Source of the DNA: an uncultured Duncaniella sp.
GTDB lineage: Bacteria > Bacteroidota > Bacteroidia > Bacteroidales > Muribaculaceae
DNA length: 64,000 bases
NCBI GenBank assembly: GCA_910586305.1
Contig: CAJUGS010000006.1
Coordinates: 1-64,000 of the forward strand
Direction: 5' to 3'
The position numbers and the translations under genes were made by a program. The notes under the pieces are model-generated. The model made no database searches. It had not been told where the DNA came from and saw only the letters and a list, made by a program, of their open reading frames with translations. How positions within the stretch are numbered: the stretch's first letter is position 1; each line of letters begins with the position of its first letter. Below, one piece after another: positions 33,052-41,840 of this stretch.

Positions 33052-34518
33052 CTATATTGCGTTCTTGTCGGGGTTGGCGTCGCGCAGGACTCTGTTCCAG
33101 CGTATGCCTCCGTTGAAGAGTGAGTGGTCTTTGTCGAATGATATGAGTACTCTTTCGGGCCGTCCTACGATGTGGTCTTCGGGCACGAATCCCCAGTAGC
33201 GCGAGTCGAGGGAGTTGTCGCGGTTGTCGCCCATCATGAAGTAGTAGTCCATCTTGAATGTGTAGGTGTCCTGCGGTTTTCCTCCGATGTATACCTTGCC
33301 GTCGCGCAGTGTGGCGTCGTGGTTGCCTTCGTAGTCGCGGATCACGCGTCCGTAGATGTTCCATGCTTTAGGTGTGAGGCGCAGGCGGGTGCCTTTCTTG
33401 GGTATCCATATTTCGCCGTAGTCGGCTCGTGTCCATGAGTCGGCCTCGCCTGCGGGGTAGAGCATTTCGCCCTCGGTGGCCGGCATTTTCATGACTTTGC
33501 ATACTCCTTTGTCGGCTTCGAGTGTCTTGACCATGGCCGGTGTGAGCGGCGAGACGAATACCGGGGGTACTGTGCCGTCGGGGTTGACTGTGAATCCGAG
33601 TGAGCGGAGTGCCTCGATGTCTTCTGGTGTGACCGGGACGCGGTGGCGGTCGTCAAGCGATATTCCCAGGGTTTCCCAGGTTTTTTCGGCGTCGGCGGGG
33701 TTGGCAAACTGGTAGTAGTAGTTGAACTGGACGTTCTCGGGCTGTGGTATGGGTTTGCCGTTTATGAAGATTACTCCGTCGACGATTTTCAGTCGCTCGC
33801 CCGGGAGTCCGACTGCTCTCTTGACGTAGTTTTCGCGTCGGTCGACGGGCCGGTATATTACTTCTCCGAATGTCTGTGGGTTGTTACGGACGTTGTCGCG
33901 GCCATACATACGTGAGAGTGTGTAGTAGTCGGGGTTCTGTACTTTCAAGGCCACGGTGTCGCCCGCCGGGAAGTTGAAGACTACGATGTCGCCCCTCCGG
34001 ACTTTGCCGAGTCCGGCCAGGCGGTGGTATTTCCACTGCGGGTTGTCGAGGTAGCTCTTGGTGTTTATTATGGGGAATGTGTTCTGTACGAGCGGGAAGT
34101 GGACCGGTGTGTTGGGGACGCGTGGTCCGTAGGCCATCTTGTTGACCCACAGGTAGTCGCCTACGAGGAGTGACTTCTCGAGCGATGACGATGGTATCTG
34201 GTAGTTCTGCCCGATGAATGTGAAGACGAAGTAGACGAGGACGAGTGCGTAGAGAATGGCGTCGACCCAGCTCATAATGCTTCGGACTACCGGGTTCTTG
34301 GACTTCTTCCACCATGTGAGCGGTATGTAGCCTGTGATGTAGATGTCGAATAGCAGGAACCATGCGAGTGCCACCCACCAGTTGCCGAGCCAGGCTACCC
34401 AGAGGAAGAATATCACCGATACGATTGTGAATCGTATCCACCTGGTTTTTCCGGTGGCGCGAAGACGTTCGGCGAAGTCTTCTTTGAAGTTTTTTTTGCG
34501 GTATTGTCCGGGTGTCAT
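33052..34518 (-). CDS. lepB: Signal peptidase I
   Basis: LepB cuts signal peptides from exported proteins at the outer face of the inner membrane. 488 residues, the long Bacteroidetes form. Two N-terminal transmembrane segments (FTIVSVIFFLWVAWLGNWWV and a second near 75-95), then the catalytic serine in YQIPSSSLEKSLLVGDYLW, the lysine in YVKRAVGLPGERL, and MMGDNRDNSLDSRYWGFVPE at the C-terminal end. A roughly 150-residue insertion between the lysine and the GDNR block accounts for the length. It overlaps the dapB stop by 4 bases. Confidence 0.95.
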   Translation of the reverse strand: MTPGQYRKKNFKEDFAERLRATGKTRWIRFTIVSVIFFLWVAWLGNWWVALAWFLLFDIYITGYIPLTWWKKSKNPVVRSIMSWVDAILYALVLVYFVFTFIGQNYQIPSSSLEKSLLVGDYLWVNKMAYGPRVPNTPVHFPLVQNTFPIINTKSYLDNPQWKYHRLAGLGKVRRGDIVVFNFPAGDTVALKVQNPDYYTLSRMYGRDNVRNNPQTFGEVIYRPVDRRENYVKRAVGLPGERLKIVDGVIFINGKPIPQPENVQFNYYYQFANPADAEKTWETLGISLDDRHRVPVTPEDIEALRSLGFTVNPDGTVPPVFVSPLTPAMVKTLEADKGVCKVMKMPATEGEMLYPAGEADSWTRADYGEIWIPKKGTRLRLTPKAWNIYGRVIRDYEGNHDATLRDGKVYIGGKPQDTYTFKMDYYFMMGDNRDNSLDSRYWGFVPEDHIVGRPERVLISFDKDHSLFNGGIRWNRVLRDANPDKNAI

Positions 34519-35309
34519 TTCATCAGTTCCTCCATCATTTGGTCAATAGTGAATATGCCCTTGCGTCCCTGTATCCACTCGGCGGCCATTACTGCTCCGA
34601 GTGCGAATCCGTCGCGCGACTTTGCTGAGTGTTCGATGGTTATCATGTCGACCGGGGAGTCCCATTTTATGGTGTGGATTCCGGGAACTTCGTCTTTTCG
34701 AAGCGAGAGGATGGGGAGTGTGTTGTTCGGGACGTTGTCGAGGGCTTTTGCTGCCGCGTCGAGCTGTGCCTGTCGCTCTTCGGGTGTGGCGTTGGCCCAT
34801 ACTATTCCGGCGTCGCTCCACGAGGTTATCTCATGGTCTTCGGCCATTATTCCCTCGGCCAGTGTGAGTGCTGTCCCCGACGGGTGGTCGAGCTTGTGGA
34901 CGTGGTGAACTTCGGTCATTGTGGGACGATAGGACGGAATGTGTGCCATTATTGACGCGAGGCGTCGCGATATGATGTTGAAGACGTTTACTCCTATGCT
35001 GAAGTTGCTTGACGCGAGGAGTGCTCCTCCGGCGTTTCGGACTTCGTTTTCGACCTTTTCCCTGTCGGCTCCCCATCCCGTGGAGCCGCATACCACGGGC
35101 ACACCGGCGAGTGTGGCGCGCACGATGTTGGCCGGAGCTGTGGAGGGTGTGGTGAATTCGATGGCTGCGTCAGCCGATGCGAAGGCCTCTCCGTCGATGT
35201 CGGCGGTGTTGCCGGCGTCTATGACGGCCACAATCTCGTGGCCTCTTTCGAGGGCGATGCGCTCTATGGCATGGCCCATTTTTCCGTATCCGATGATTGC
35301 TATTTTCAT
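34515..35309 (-). CDS. dapB: 4-hydroxy-tetrahydrodipicolinate reductase DapB
   Basis: DapB reduces the dapA product with NAD(P)H, towards diaminopimelate and lysine, feeding peptidoglycan synthesis. 264 residues: nucleotide site IAIIGYGKMGHAIERIALE, DAAIEFTTPST, VVCGSTGWGADRE, and the signature EVHHVHKLDHPSGTALTLAE with the catalytic His-His. The frame opens 18 codons earlier, but MKIAIIGYGKMG at 35309 is the natural start and lies only 9 bases after a promoter -7 box. First gene of the dapB-lepB-wbqC-GT2-wecG run. Confidence 0.95.
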   Translation of the reverse strand: MKIAIIGYGKMGHAIERIALERGHEIVAVIDAGNTADIDGEAFASADAAIEFTTPSTAPANIVRATLAGVPVVCGSTGWGADREKVENEVRNAGGALLASSNFSIGVNVFNIISRRLASIMAHIPSYRPTMTEVHHVHKLDHPSGTALTLAEGIMAEDHEITSWSDAGIVWANATPEERQAQLDAAAKALDNVPNNTLPILSLRKDEVPGIHTIKWDSPVDMITIEHSAKSRDGFALGAVMAAEWIQGRKGIFTIDQMMEELMK

Positions 35310-35317
35310 AATGGAGG

Positions 35318-35325
35318 CAAAGATA
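35318..35325 (-). promoter_or_regulatory. Promoter -7 box of the dapB operon
   Basis: TATCTTTG on the minus strand. The expected transcription start is about 5 bases before the DapB ATG, so the message is nearly leaderless. Confidence 0.5.
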
Positions 35326-35570
35326 CGAAATAATTTTATAATGTGGTAAGTATTAAGGCCCAAGAGTTTGCGACGGGGATGGGAGTGTTAAAACAGGAGG
35401 GGCTAAAAATACAATAATTTACAATATTTTGCATTGCGGGCGAAGTGTGAATTTGGCTTGATGTTTTTTATGTTATTTTTACACTTATGTATAATAGTTT
35501 GATTATTAGCGATGTATGATGTGCGGCGGGGCCGTATGTCGCGGCGGGGCGGATGGGCGGCGATTGAAAG
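35326..35570. other. Gene-free stretch between dapB and ndk promoters
   Basis: About 245 bases, AT-rich at the dapB end and 35400-35510, G-rich at 35520-35560. A weak promoter-like TTTG/TATTTTTA pair is seen at 35453-35482 but without the final G. No ORF, hairpin or repeat of note. Confidence 0.4.
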
Positions 35571-35602
35571 TTTGGTTAAGATGCTCAGAATGATTATTTT
35601 TG
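35571..35602 (+). promoter_or_regulatory. Promoter of ndk
   Basis: TTTG (35571-35574), 20 bases, TATTTTTG (35595-35602). Full consensus; leader about 37 bases. Confidence 0.75.
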
Positions 35603-35643
35603 AGGAGTGAGAAACTAAAAAGTCAATAATCGTTAAAAACAAA

Positions 35644-36111
35644 ATGGAACAGACACTCGTAATCTTCAAGCCGTCGTCGGTCCAGCGCGGACTGGTGGGC
35701 GAGGTACTCGCTCGATTCGAGCGGAAGGGTCTTGTCATAGCCGGCATGAAGATGATGCAGCTTGACGAGGCCATTCTGCGCGAACATTACGCTCATCTGA
35801 CCGACCGTCCTTTTTTCCCGATACTGGTAGAGTCGATGACTGCTACTCCGGTGATTGTGATGTGTCTGCGCGGTGTGCAGGCTATCAGTGTGGTTCGCTC
35901 GCTCACCGGTGCCACCAATGGGCGCCAGGCTGCTCCCGGTACCATCAGGGGCGACTTCTCCATGAGCAATCAGGAGAATATCGTCCATGCGTCGGCGAGT
36001 GCCGAGGATGCCGAGGTGGAGCTGAGACGCTTCTTCAAACCCGGCGAGATTTTTGACTATGACCTCGTGGGAATGAGGTTTATCAACGAGCCTTCCGAGT
36101 TGGAGTTGTAG
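35644..36111 (+). CDS. ndk: Nucleoside diphosphate kinase
   Basis: Ndk equalises (d)NDP and (d)NTP pools by moving phosphate from ATP through a phospho-histidine. 155 residues. Substrate motif TLVIFKPSSVQRGLVGEVLA, ALTGATNGRQAAPGT-like block (SLTGATNGRQAAPGTIRGDF), and the catalytic histidine in NIVHASASAEDAEVEL. Length fits bacterial enzymes. Its own promoter lies just upstream; 96 bases then separate it from the M23 peptidase gene. Confidence 0.96.
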   Translation: MEQTLVIFKPSSVQRGLVGEVLARFERKGLVIAGMKMMQLDEAILREHYAHLTDRPFFPILVESMTATPVIVMCLRGVQAISVVRSLTGATNGRQAAPGTIRGDFSMSNQENIVHASASAEDAEVELRRFFKPGEIFDYDLVGMRFINEPSELEL

Positions 36112-36207
36112 CTCGTCCCCCGGTTCCCCAATAGTATCACACTTCACCCCAAAAAAATCAATCTGAATCGCAATAATATCTCTTGCCAAGAAACAATATA
36201 GACTGTA

Positions 36208-37035
36208 ATGAATCTCCCCGTAAAAATAATTCTCTCCGCCGCTCTTCTCATCACCACTCTTTCATTCTCCTCTGCCGCGCAGATGCGGCTTCCGGCCTCT
36301 CATTCCAAGGAGCATAGCTCGCTCCTGGCTAATCAGACCCCTACGGTAAACCCTTTCAAGATCGAGAACAACAATCTCCTGCTCGACCAGCTTAAGGAGC
36401 GCGAGCAGGCCGACATAGCTACTGATGCGGAAATCTACAGCCAGTTCTGGGCTTCGGACCGCGTGAACCCCTACGGGACTGCTGTCGCTATTCCCGAGCA
36501 TAAGAATATCGATGTCAGCGAGTATGTCCCGCCTGTGACCGGGGTTGTGACTTCCAACTATGGCTATCGTCCCCGTTTCCGCCGTATGCATTATGGTGTT
36601 GACCTGAATCTCCACAAAGGCGACACTGTGCGCGCTGCTTTCTCGGGGAAGGTGCGCCTCACCAAGTATGAGGCACGTGGCTATGGCTACTATGTGGTGA
36701 TGCGCCATGACAACGGTATGGAGACTGTCTATGGACATCTTTCGCGTTTCCTTGTCAAGCCCAACCAGGTGGTGAAGGCCGGCGACCCTATAGCTCTGGG
36801 CGGCAGCACCGGACGCTCCACCGGTCCGCATCTTCATTTTGAGACCCGCTATCTTGGTATAGCCATCAATCCGGCTGCTATCATAGACTTTGAGAACAAG
36901 GTGGTGCACAAGGATGTGTTTGCCTTTGACAAGACTACCTATACGAAGTCGCAGAAGTATGCTCCCGGCAAGCGTGTCTCGAAGAAGGGACGTGCGTATG
37001 CCAAGAGAAGGTCTACCGCTCGCAAAAGGAAATAG
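36208..37035 (+). CDS. Exported M23 (LytM) peptidoglycan endopeptidase
   Basis: 275 residues with a signal peptide (about 1-23, FSSAAQ). The LytM zinc domain spans about 110-225: VVTSNYGYRPRFRRMHYGVD supplies His and Asp, and STGRSTGPHLHFETRYLG supplies the HxH. All zinc ligands are present, so this is an active-type peptidase cutting cell-wall crosslinks in the periplasm, unlike the EnvC-like protein at 42.7 kb. The last 30 residues are extremely basic (KRVSKKGRAYAKRR), perhaps binding anionic wall or lipid. Ends at a bidirectional terminator. Confidence 0.92.
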   Translation: MNLPVKIILSAALLITTLSFSSAAQMRLPASHSKEHSSLLANQTPTVNPFKIENNNLLLDQLKEREQADIATDAEIYSQFWASDRVNPYGTAVAIPEHKNIDVSEYVPPVTGVVTSNYGYRPRFRRMHYGVDLNLHKGDTVRAAFSGKVRLTKYEARGYGYYVVMRHDNGMETVYGHLSRFLVKPNQVVKAGDPIALGGSTGRSTGPHLHFETRYLGIAINPAAIIDFENKVVHKDVFAFDKTTYTKSQKYAPGKRVSKKGRAYAKRRSTARKRK

Positions 37036-37095
37036 ACTGCGCATCATGCGTGTTTTTCCCGTCGCTCTCACCGGTTGCGGTGGTGCGGGACGGAG

Positions 37096-37136
37096 AAAAA
37101 ACTATCGGCCCGTCATCACGACGGGCCGATAGTTTT
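37096..37136. terminator. Bidirectional intrinsic terminator
   Basis: A 13-14-base GC-rich stem (about 37102-37113 with 37119-37131) has a T run on both sides: TTTTT at 37132-37136 rightward, and the complement of 37096-37101 leftward. It ends the M23 gene rightward and the candidate small RNA leftward. Confidence 0.85.
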
Positions 37137-37163
37137 TAACCTTAAATCTAATACCATGAAAAC
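37096..37163 (-). ncRNA. Candidate small RNA 2 (leftward)
   Basis: A leftward transcript of about 68 bases from the promoter at 37170-37199 to the terminator at 37096. No leftward gene follows. Between start and hairpin the minus strand carries GTTTTCATGGTATTAGATTT and AAGGTTA, which align block by block with candidate 1 (GTTCTCAT, GTGATTGAG, AAAGATTA). The shared order (box, GTTyTCAT, GTnATTnGA, AArGnTTA, strong hairpin plus U6) argues that both are members of one family. Target unknown. Confidence 0.55.
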
Positions 37164-37169
37164 ACAGTG

Positions 37170-37199
37170 CAAATATAGTAACTATGTCTCTAAAACCAA
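37170..37199 (-). promoter_or_regulatory. Promoter of candidate small RNA 2
   Basis: Minus strand TTG (37197-37199), 19 bases, TATATTTG (37170-37177). Confidence 0.6.
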
Positions 37200-37303
37200 T
37201 GGTGGGGGGAAATAGTTCGGCGAAAAAGTCCGATTTAACATATGTTAACCAAGTGGACGAAAAAAAAATAGTAATTTAGCGTCCTAAAGGATAAGTATAC
37301 AAT

Positions 37304-38035
37304 ATGAACGCAAGAATATTAGTCATAGATGATGAGGAGTCTATTTGCGAGATTGTCCGTTACAATCTGAAGAAGGTGGGGCACGAGGTCGATACGGCCT
37401 ACAGCGCCGAGGAGGCTCTGGAGATGGATCTGAAGAAATATGACCTGTTTATCGTCGACATCATGATGGAGGCGATGAGCGGTTTTGATTTTGCCAAGAT
37501 TCTCAGGTCGGGCGATAGCACTGAGGATGTTCCCATCATTTTCTGTTCGGCGCTTAACGGCGAGGATGATACCGTCATGGGGCTGAATATAGGTGCGGAC
37601 GACTATGTCACCAAGCCGTTCAAGATGAGCGAACTTATAGCCCGAGTGAACGCGGTGCTACGACGCACGGAGCTTGCCCGCAAGGCTGCCGCCTCGGCTG
37701 TGGCGCAGTTTCCGCTGTCGCAGGATGACCCTCTTGAGCAGGCCATCACCTACAAGGGTCTGTCGCTCGATCCCAACAATAAGGAATGCTTTATAGACGG
37801 AGAGCTCGTATCGCTCACAAAGACCGAGTTTGAGCTTCTCGAATTCTTCCTGACCCACCGTAACCGCATCTACTCGCGCGAGGAGATTATCCGCCGTGTA
37901 TGGGCCGACGATGTAGTGGTCACCACCCGCACTATCGACACCAATATCACCCGTCTGCGCAAGAAGATAGGCACCTATGGCAACAATATAGAGACTCGTC
38001 TGGGCTTTGGCTATGGGTTTAAGGAGAAGGATTAA
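37304..38035 (+). CDS. OmpR/PhoB-family response regulator
   Basis: 243 residues. Receiver domain 1-120: acidic pair in ILVIDDEESICEIV, phospho-acceptor Asp in DLFIVDIMMEAMSG, Lys in DDYVTKPFKMSEL. The C-terminal winged helix (about 150-240) has LTKTEFELLEFFLTHRNRI and the recognition segment VTTRTIDTNITRLRKKIG. It would bind DNA as a phosphorylated dimer. The histidine kinase gene overlaps its last 23 bases. Signal and targets cannot be read from the sequence. Confidence 0.93.
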   Translation: MNARILVIDDEESICEIVRYNLKKVGHEVDTAYSAEEALEMDLKKYDLFIVDIMMEAMSGFDFAKILRSGDSTEDVPIIFCSALNGEDDTVMGLNIGADDYVTKPFKMSELIARVNAVLRRTELARKAAASAVAQFPLSQDDPLEQAITYKGLSLDPNNKECFIDGELVSLTKTEFELLEFFLTHRNRIYSREEIIRRVWADDVVVTTRTIDTNITRLRKKIGTYGNNIETRLGFGYGFKEKD

Positions 38036-39479
38036 CTTCCACTGGCGTCTGTTTCTGCCGATTGCGCTGTGTCTGTGCATCGTTTTCGGCTTTATCATAT
38101 GGTACCAGTATAAGCGCGAGGCTGAATATCGCGCCGAGATACTTACGCTTCAGCTTGACCTTATCAACAACCGAGTGCTGAAGGCCTACCGTGAGGATCA
38201 GACGCTTCGTCCTTTCAACCTCTTTCTGTCGAGCTATTATGCCGGTTCGAAGTTTGAGGGAGTGCGTATCTCTGTCTACGGCACCCGTGACGGTATGCTG
38301 CGCTACTCCCTTGGTCTGCCTCTCCCGTTTGAGGACGAGGGGGTCCATGTCGTGAAGACGATAGATGCCGGAGGCACCCTTCGCCGTGTCATTAAGGATG
38401 AGGACGGCCTTTTCTATCTCATGAGCACCCGTAAGAGCAACGACGGCCGTATCAAGGTGCTCACGGCGATGCCATACAGTAATGATGTGGACGATGCTAT
38501 CTCGGTGGATGCCACCGTGTGGCTCGTTATTCTGGCCTGTATGGCTGTCACTCTGTTTGTCACCTACTATTTCACGCGTATGCTCACCCGCAGTGTGACG
38601 CTGCTGAAGGATTTTGCCTACCGTGCGGCTACCGGAGGGCGTTTCACCGGGCTTGACAAGTTTCCGCGCAACGAGCTTGGCGATATATCGCGCGAGATTA
38701 TCAGTCTGTACCGCGAGCGCGACCGTGCCGTTGAGCTGATCAAAAAGGAGCGCAAGGTGGCTATCCATGCCATAGAGGAGAAGTCGAGGGTGACGCGCCA
38801 GATGACCAATAATATCAATCACGAGATTAAGACCCCGGTAGGTATCATAAGGGGTTATCTGGAATCGATACTTGGCGATCCCGATATGGACGAGGAGACG
38901 CGCACTCGTTTTCTGCAGCGTATGCTGAGCAATGTTGAGCGTCTCACCAACCTTCTCAATGATGTCTCTACGATGACAAGGCTTGAGAACGGGTCGGACA
39001 AGATATCGGTGGACAAGGTGGATATGTATGACCTGGTCTACCAGATAGACTATGATATGCCGGCCAGCAATATCGCCGGTTCGATGAAGTTCAGCTTCGA
39101 TATTCCCATGGAGTGTTATGTCGTGGGTAATTACGGGCTTCTTCACGGCATGATATGCGGGCTTGTGCGCAATGCGGCCATGTACTCGGGCGGGACGAAG
39201 ATAGGTATGCGTCTTATCTCTGAGAGCGAGCGCTTCTATGTGTTTGCCTTCTACGACAACGGTACCGGTGTGGGCGAGGAGCACGTGCCCCATCTCTTCG
39301 AGAGGTTCTATCGTGTCGACACCGGACGTTCGCGCAAACAGGGCGGCACCGGCCTTGGTCTGCCTATTGTGAGGGGTACTGTCATGACTCTTGGCGGCAC
39401 CATCTCTGTGCACAACCGCTCGACGGGCGGTCTTGAATTTATCTTCTCTCTGCCCAAGTGGCACGGGGAGGATGAGTAG
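38013..39479 (+). CDS. Membrane sensor histidine kinase
   Basis: 488 residues from the ATG at 38013 (an in-frame TTG lies at 38007). Transmembrane helix 1 (LFLPIALCLCIVFGFIIWY), a periplasmic sensor of about 130 residues, helix 2 (VWLVILACMAVTLFVTYYF), a HAMP-like linker, then the H box NNINHEIKTPVGIIRGYLES, N box CGLVRNAAMYSGG, G boxes FYDNGTGVGEEH and RKQGGTGLGLPIV. It pairs with the response regulator just upstream, with overlapping genes. The periplasmic region matches no sensor domain I can name. Confidence 0.93.
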   Translation: MGLRRRINFHWRLFLPIALCLCIVFGFIIWYQYKREAEYRAEILTLQLDLINNRVLKAYREDQTLRPFNLFLSSYYAGSKFEGVRISVYGTRDGMLRYSLGLPLPFEDEGVHVVKTIDAGGTLRRVIKDEDGLFYLMSTRKSNDGRIKVLTAMPYSNDVDDAISVDATVWLVILACMAVTLFVTYYFTRMLTRSVTLLKDFAYRAATGGRFTGLDKFPRNELGDISREIISLYRERDRAVELIKKERKVAIHAIEEKSRVTRQMTNNINHEIKTPVGIIRGYLESILGDPDMDEETRTRFLQRMLSNVERLTNLLNDVSTMTRLENGSDKISVDKVDMYDLVYQIDYDMPASNIAGSMKFSFDIPMECYVVGNYGLLHGMICGLVRNAAMYSGGTKIGMRLISESERFYVFAFYDNGTGVGEEHVPHLFERFYRVDTGRSRKQGGTGLGLPIVRGTVMTLGGTISVHNRSTGGLEFIFSLPKWHGEDE

Positions 39480-39590
39480 GCCGCTGTCTGCGGCATCTCC
39501 GGGGCTAAACTTTTATCCCCCTCTCAAGTGTTTAATTATAGTACCGTGTCAAGGGACCGGTATGACTCTCACGCAGCAACCCATTTGTTT

Positions 39591-40034
39591 ATGGACAGCA
39601 TAAAGGTAAAAATCATCAATGACTCGGGCTTTGACCTGCCCGCCTACGAAACCCCTCTTTCGGCCGGGATGGATGTTCATGCCCGCCTTGACTCGCCGGT
39701 GGTTCTGGCGCCTCTTCAGAGAGCGCTGATTCCGACCGGTCTGCGCATACAGCTTCCTGCCGGTTATGAATGTCAGATACGCCCCCGTTCGGGCCTTGCT
39801 CTGAAGCATGGTGTCTCGCTTGTGAACACCCCCGGCACTATCGATGCCGACTATCGCGGGGAGATAGGAGTGATACTGATCAATCTCTCCGACACTCCCT
39901 TCACTGTCAATCCGGGCGAGCGTATAGCGCAGATGGTTGTCAAGGAGTGTGTCCGTGTGGAGTGGGAGCCTGTCGGACGTCTCGATGATACTGTCAGAGG
40001 CGAGGGCGGATTTGGCCACACCGGTGTTGACTGA
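39591..40034 (+). CDS. dut: dUTP diphosphatase
   Basis: Dut splits dUTP to dUMP and pyrophosphate, keeping uracil out of DNA and feeding dTMP synthesis. 147 residues with the five trimer motifs: ETPLSAGMDVHA, RPRSGLALKHGVSLVNTPG, GTIDADYRGEIGVILIN, GERIAQMVV and the C-terminal RGEGGFGHTG. The frame is open 21 codons upstream, but MDSIKVKIINDSGFDLP at 39591 fits the family. The TPR gene begins 63 bases later; dut, TPR, DUF4292 and EnvC-like genes form a conserved run in this phylum. Confidence 0.95.
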   Translation: MDSIKVKIINDSGFDLPAYETPLSAGMDVHARLDSPVVLAPLQRALIPTGLRIQLPAGYECQIRPRSGLALKHGVSLVNTPGTIDADYRGEIGVILINLSDTPFTVNPGERIAQMVVKECVRVEWEPVGRLDDTVRGEGGFGHTGVD

Positions 40035-40097
40035 CACGTATTTTCCTGCCGTTAGCAGTCTTCTCTCCTCATCTATCAAAATAGTATCCAAGAAAGT

Positions 40098-41840
40098 ATG
40101 AAGCGACTACCCGTAATCATCACTTTTGCCATCATGCTTGCCGGACTTCTCGTGCAGGCCAAGCCCGGCAAGGTGGCACGCCACGACGAGGATGCGGCCA
40201 AGGCCGACTATATCTTCCTCGAAGCCTTGCGCGAGAAATCGCAGGGCCACCCCGATGCGGCATTCGAGCTGCTGAGAAGGGCCAATGAGCTGAATCCCTC
40301 CGACCGCGAGACCGGGATGGAGCTGTCCTACTTCCTGCTGTCGCTTGCCCAGAATGATACGGCCAACGCTGTCAAGGCTCTGGAGCTTATGAGGGATTAC
40401 TGGGAGGCCAATCCCGAGGATTACTACTCGGGTGTGCGTTACGGCCTTCTTAACGACAATCTCGGACTCCGCGAGGAGGGTCTGAAGGTGTGGAACCGTC
40501 TGCACGAGGTGCATTCCGACAAAATCGAGCTGACCTACAGGCTTGCCGATATGCTGGCCCAAGGAGGCGATGCAGCCGAGCGCGACCGTGCGATAGCCAT
40601 ATATGACTCCATAGAGCTTGCCGAGGGTCCGAATATTCCGCTTTCCGGCAAAAAGATACAGATATATCTCATAGAGAACGATACTCTGGCCGCTCTCTCG
40701 GAGGCCGACCATCTGCGCGAGGCGTCGCCTACCAATGTGGATTTCCAGGTGTTCTCGGGCGATGTCTATTCTATGCTCGGGAAGCAGGATGAGGCTCTGG
40801 CCTTTTTTGACCGCGCTGTGGAGCTTGACCCGTCGAGCGGATATGCCCGGTATTCTAAGGCCCAGTATTTCAAGGAGACCGGCGATTCGGCCGGGTTTGA
40901 CCGCGAGGTGTTTGTGGCTCTGAAGCAGAACAGTCTCGATGTGGATACCAAGCTCATGCTTCTTCGCAGCTATATATCCGAGATGATCAACGACTCTGTG
41001 CAGCAGCCCCGCATCAAGGAGCTTTTCGACACTTTGCTTGTGGTGCATCCTTTGGAGCATGACATACATGATCTCTATTCCCGTTTTCTTGTGACTGTGC
41101 GTGACTACAAGGGTGCTGCCGAGCAGACCGAGCAGACTCTGGGTCTTGACCCTGCCGACCCGCAGGGGTGGGAAATGCTGACGTCGCTCTATCTGCAGAC
41201 TGAGGAGTATGACAAGGCCCGCGATGCCATAATGAGGTCGCTGCGCTATTATCCCGAAAATGCGCGCCAGCATCTCATGCTCGGTTCCATCTACAATCAG
41301 GAGGGGCACCATGTCGAGGCTATAGAGCAGTATAAAGAGTCGCTTTCACTGACTCCCGAGGGAGATGCCGAGACCATATCGCGCATCTATGGCTCGTGGG
41401 GCGACGCGCTTTATGCCATGGAGCAGGCCGACAGTGCGTTTGTCTACTATCGCAAGGCTGTGCTGTATGATCCCACCAACTATCTGGCAATGAACAATTC
41501 GGCTTATTTCATGGCCTGTGAGGGCGGTGATCTTGACGAGGCTCTGAGGCTGATAGAAAAGGTGATAGCTGTGGAGCCTGACCAGGCCACCTCGCTCGAC
41601 ACGTATGCATGGGTGCTCTTCAAGCGCAAGGATTATGAGAAGGCCCGCGAGGTGATGGATAGGGTGCTTGAGATAGAGGGTGACGAGCCTTCGTCGGATG
41701 TGCTCGATCATGCCGGCGACATCTACTTCATGGACGGGGAGCCGCGCAAGGCTCTGGAATTCTGGAAGCGTGCCCTGAAGCTCGACCCGGAGAATGAGAA
41801 AATCGGTAGAAAGGTGAGAGAAAAATGTATAGTGAAATGA
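40098..41840 (+). CDS. Exported tetratricopeptide-repeat protein
   Basis: 580 residues with a signal peptide (about 1-21, MLAGLLVQA). Around twelve TPR units, for example GDVYSMLGKQDEALAFFDRA, LTSLYLQTEEYDKARDAIMR and DIYFMDGEPRKALEFWKRAL at the end. It is a scaffold with no catalytic motif. Its stop overlaps the DUF4292 start (ATGA), implying coupled synthesis. The neighbourhood with an EnvC-like protein and lipoprotein suggests a role in envelope assembly or cell-wall work; that is inference. Confidence 0.9.
   Translation: MKRLPVIITFAIMLAGLLVQAKPGKVARHDEDAAKADYIFLEALREKSQGHPDAAFELLRRANELNPSDRETGMELSYFLLSLAQNDTANAVKALELMRDYWEANPEDYYSGVRYGLLNDNLGLREEGLKVWNRLHEVHSDKIELTYRLADMLAQGGDAAERDRAIAIYDSIELAEGPNIPLSGKKIQIYLIENDTLAALSEADHLREASPTNVDFQVFSGDVYSMLGKQDEALAFFDRAVELDPSSGYARYSKAQYFKETGDSAGFDREVFVALKQNSLDVDTKLMLLRSYISEMINDSVQQPRIKELFDTLLVVHPLEHDIHDLYSRFLVTVRDYKGAAEQTEQTLGLDPADPQGWEMLTSLYLQTEEYDKARDAIMRSLRYYPENARQHLMLGSIYNQEGHHVEAIEQYKESLSLTPEGDAETISRIYGSWGDALYAMEQADSAFVYYRKAVLYDPTNYLAMNNSAYFMACEGGDLDEALRLIEKVIAVEPDQATSLDTYAWVLFKRKDYEKAREVMDRVLEIEGDEPSSDVLDHAGDIYFMDGEPRKALEFWKRALKLDPENEKIGRKVREKCIVK

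Noticed and set aside
37156..37215. Plus-strand micro-ORF after the M23 terminator
   Set aside because: No rightward promoter, and its only similarity to the 24.8 kb micro-ORF is in the conserved RNA blocks of the other strand.
38019..39464. Leftward 481-codon open frame opposite the sensor kinase
   Set aside because: Same shadow effect; the kinase on the plus strand has every expected motif.
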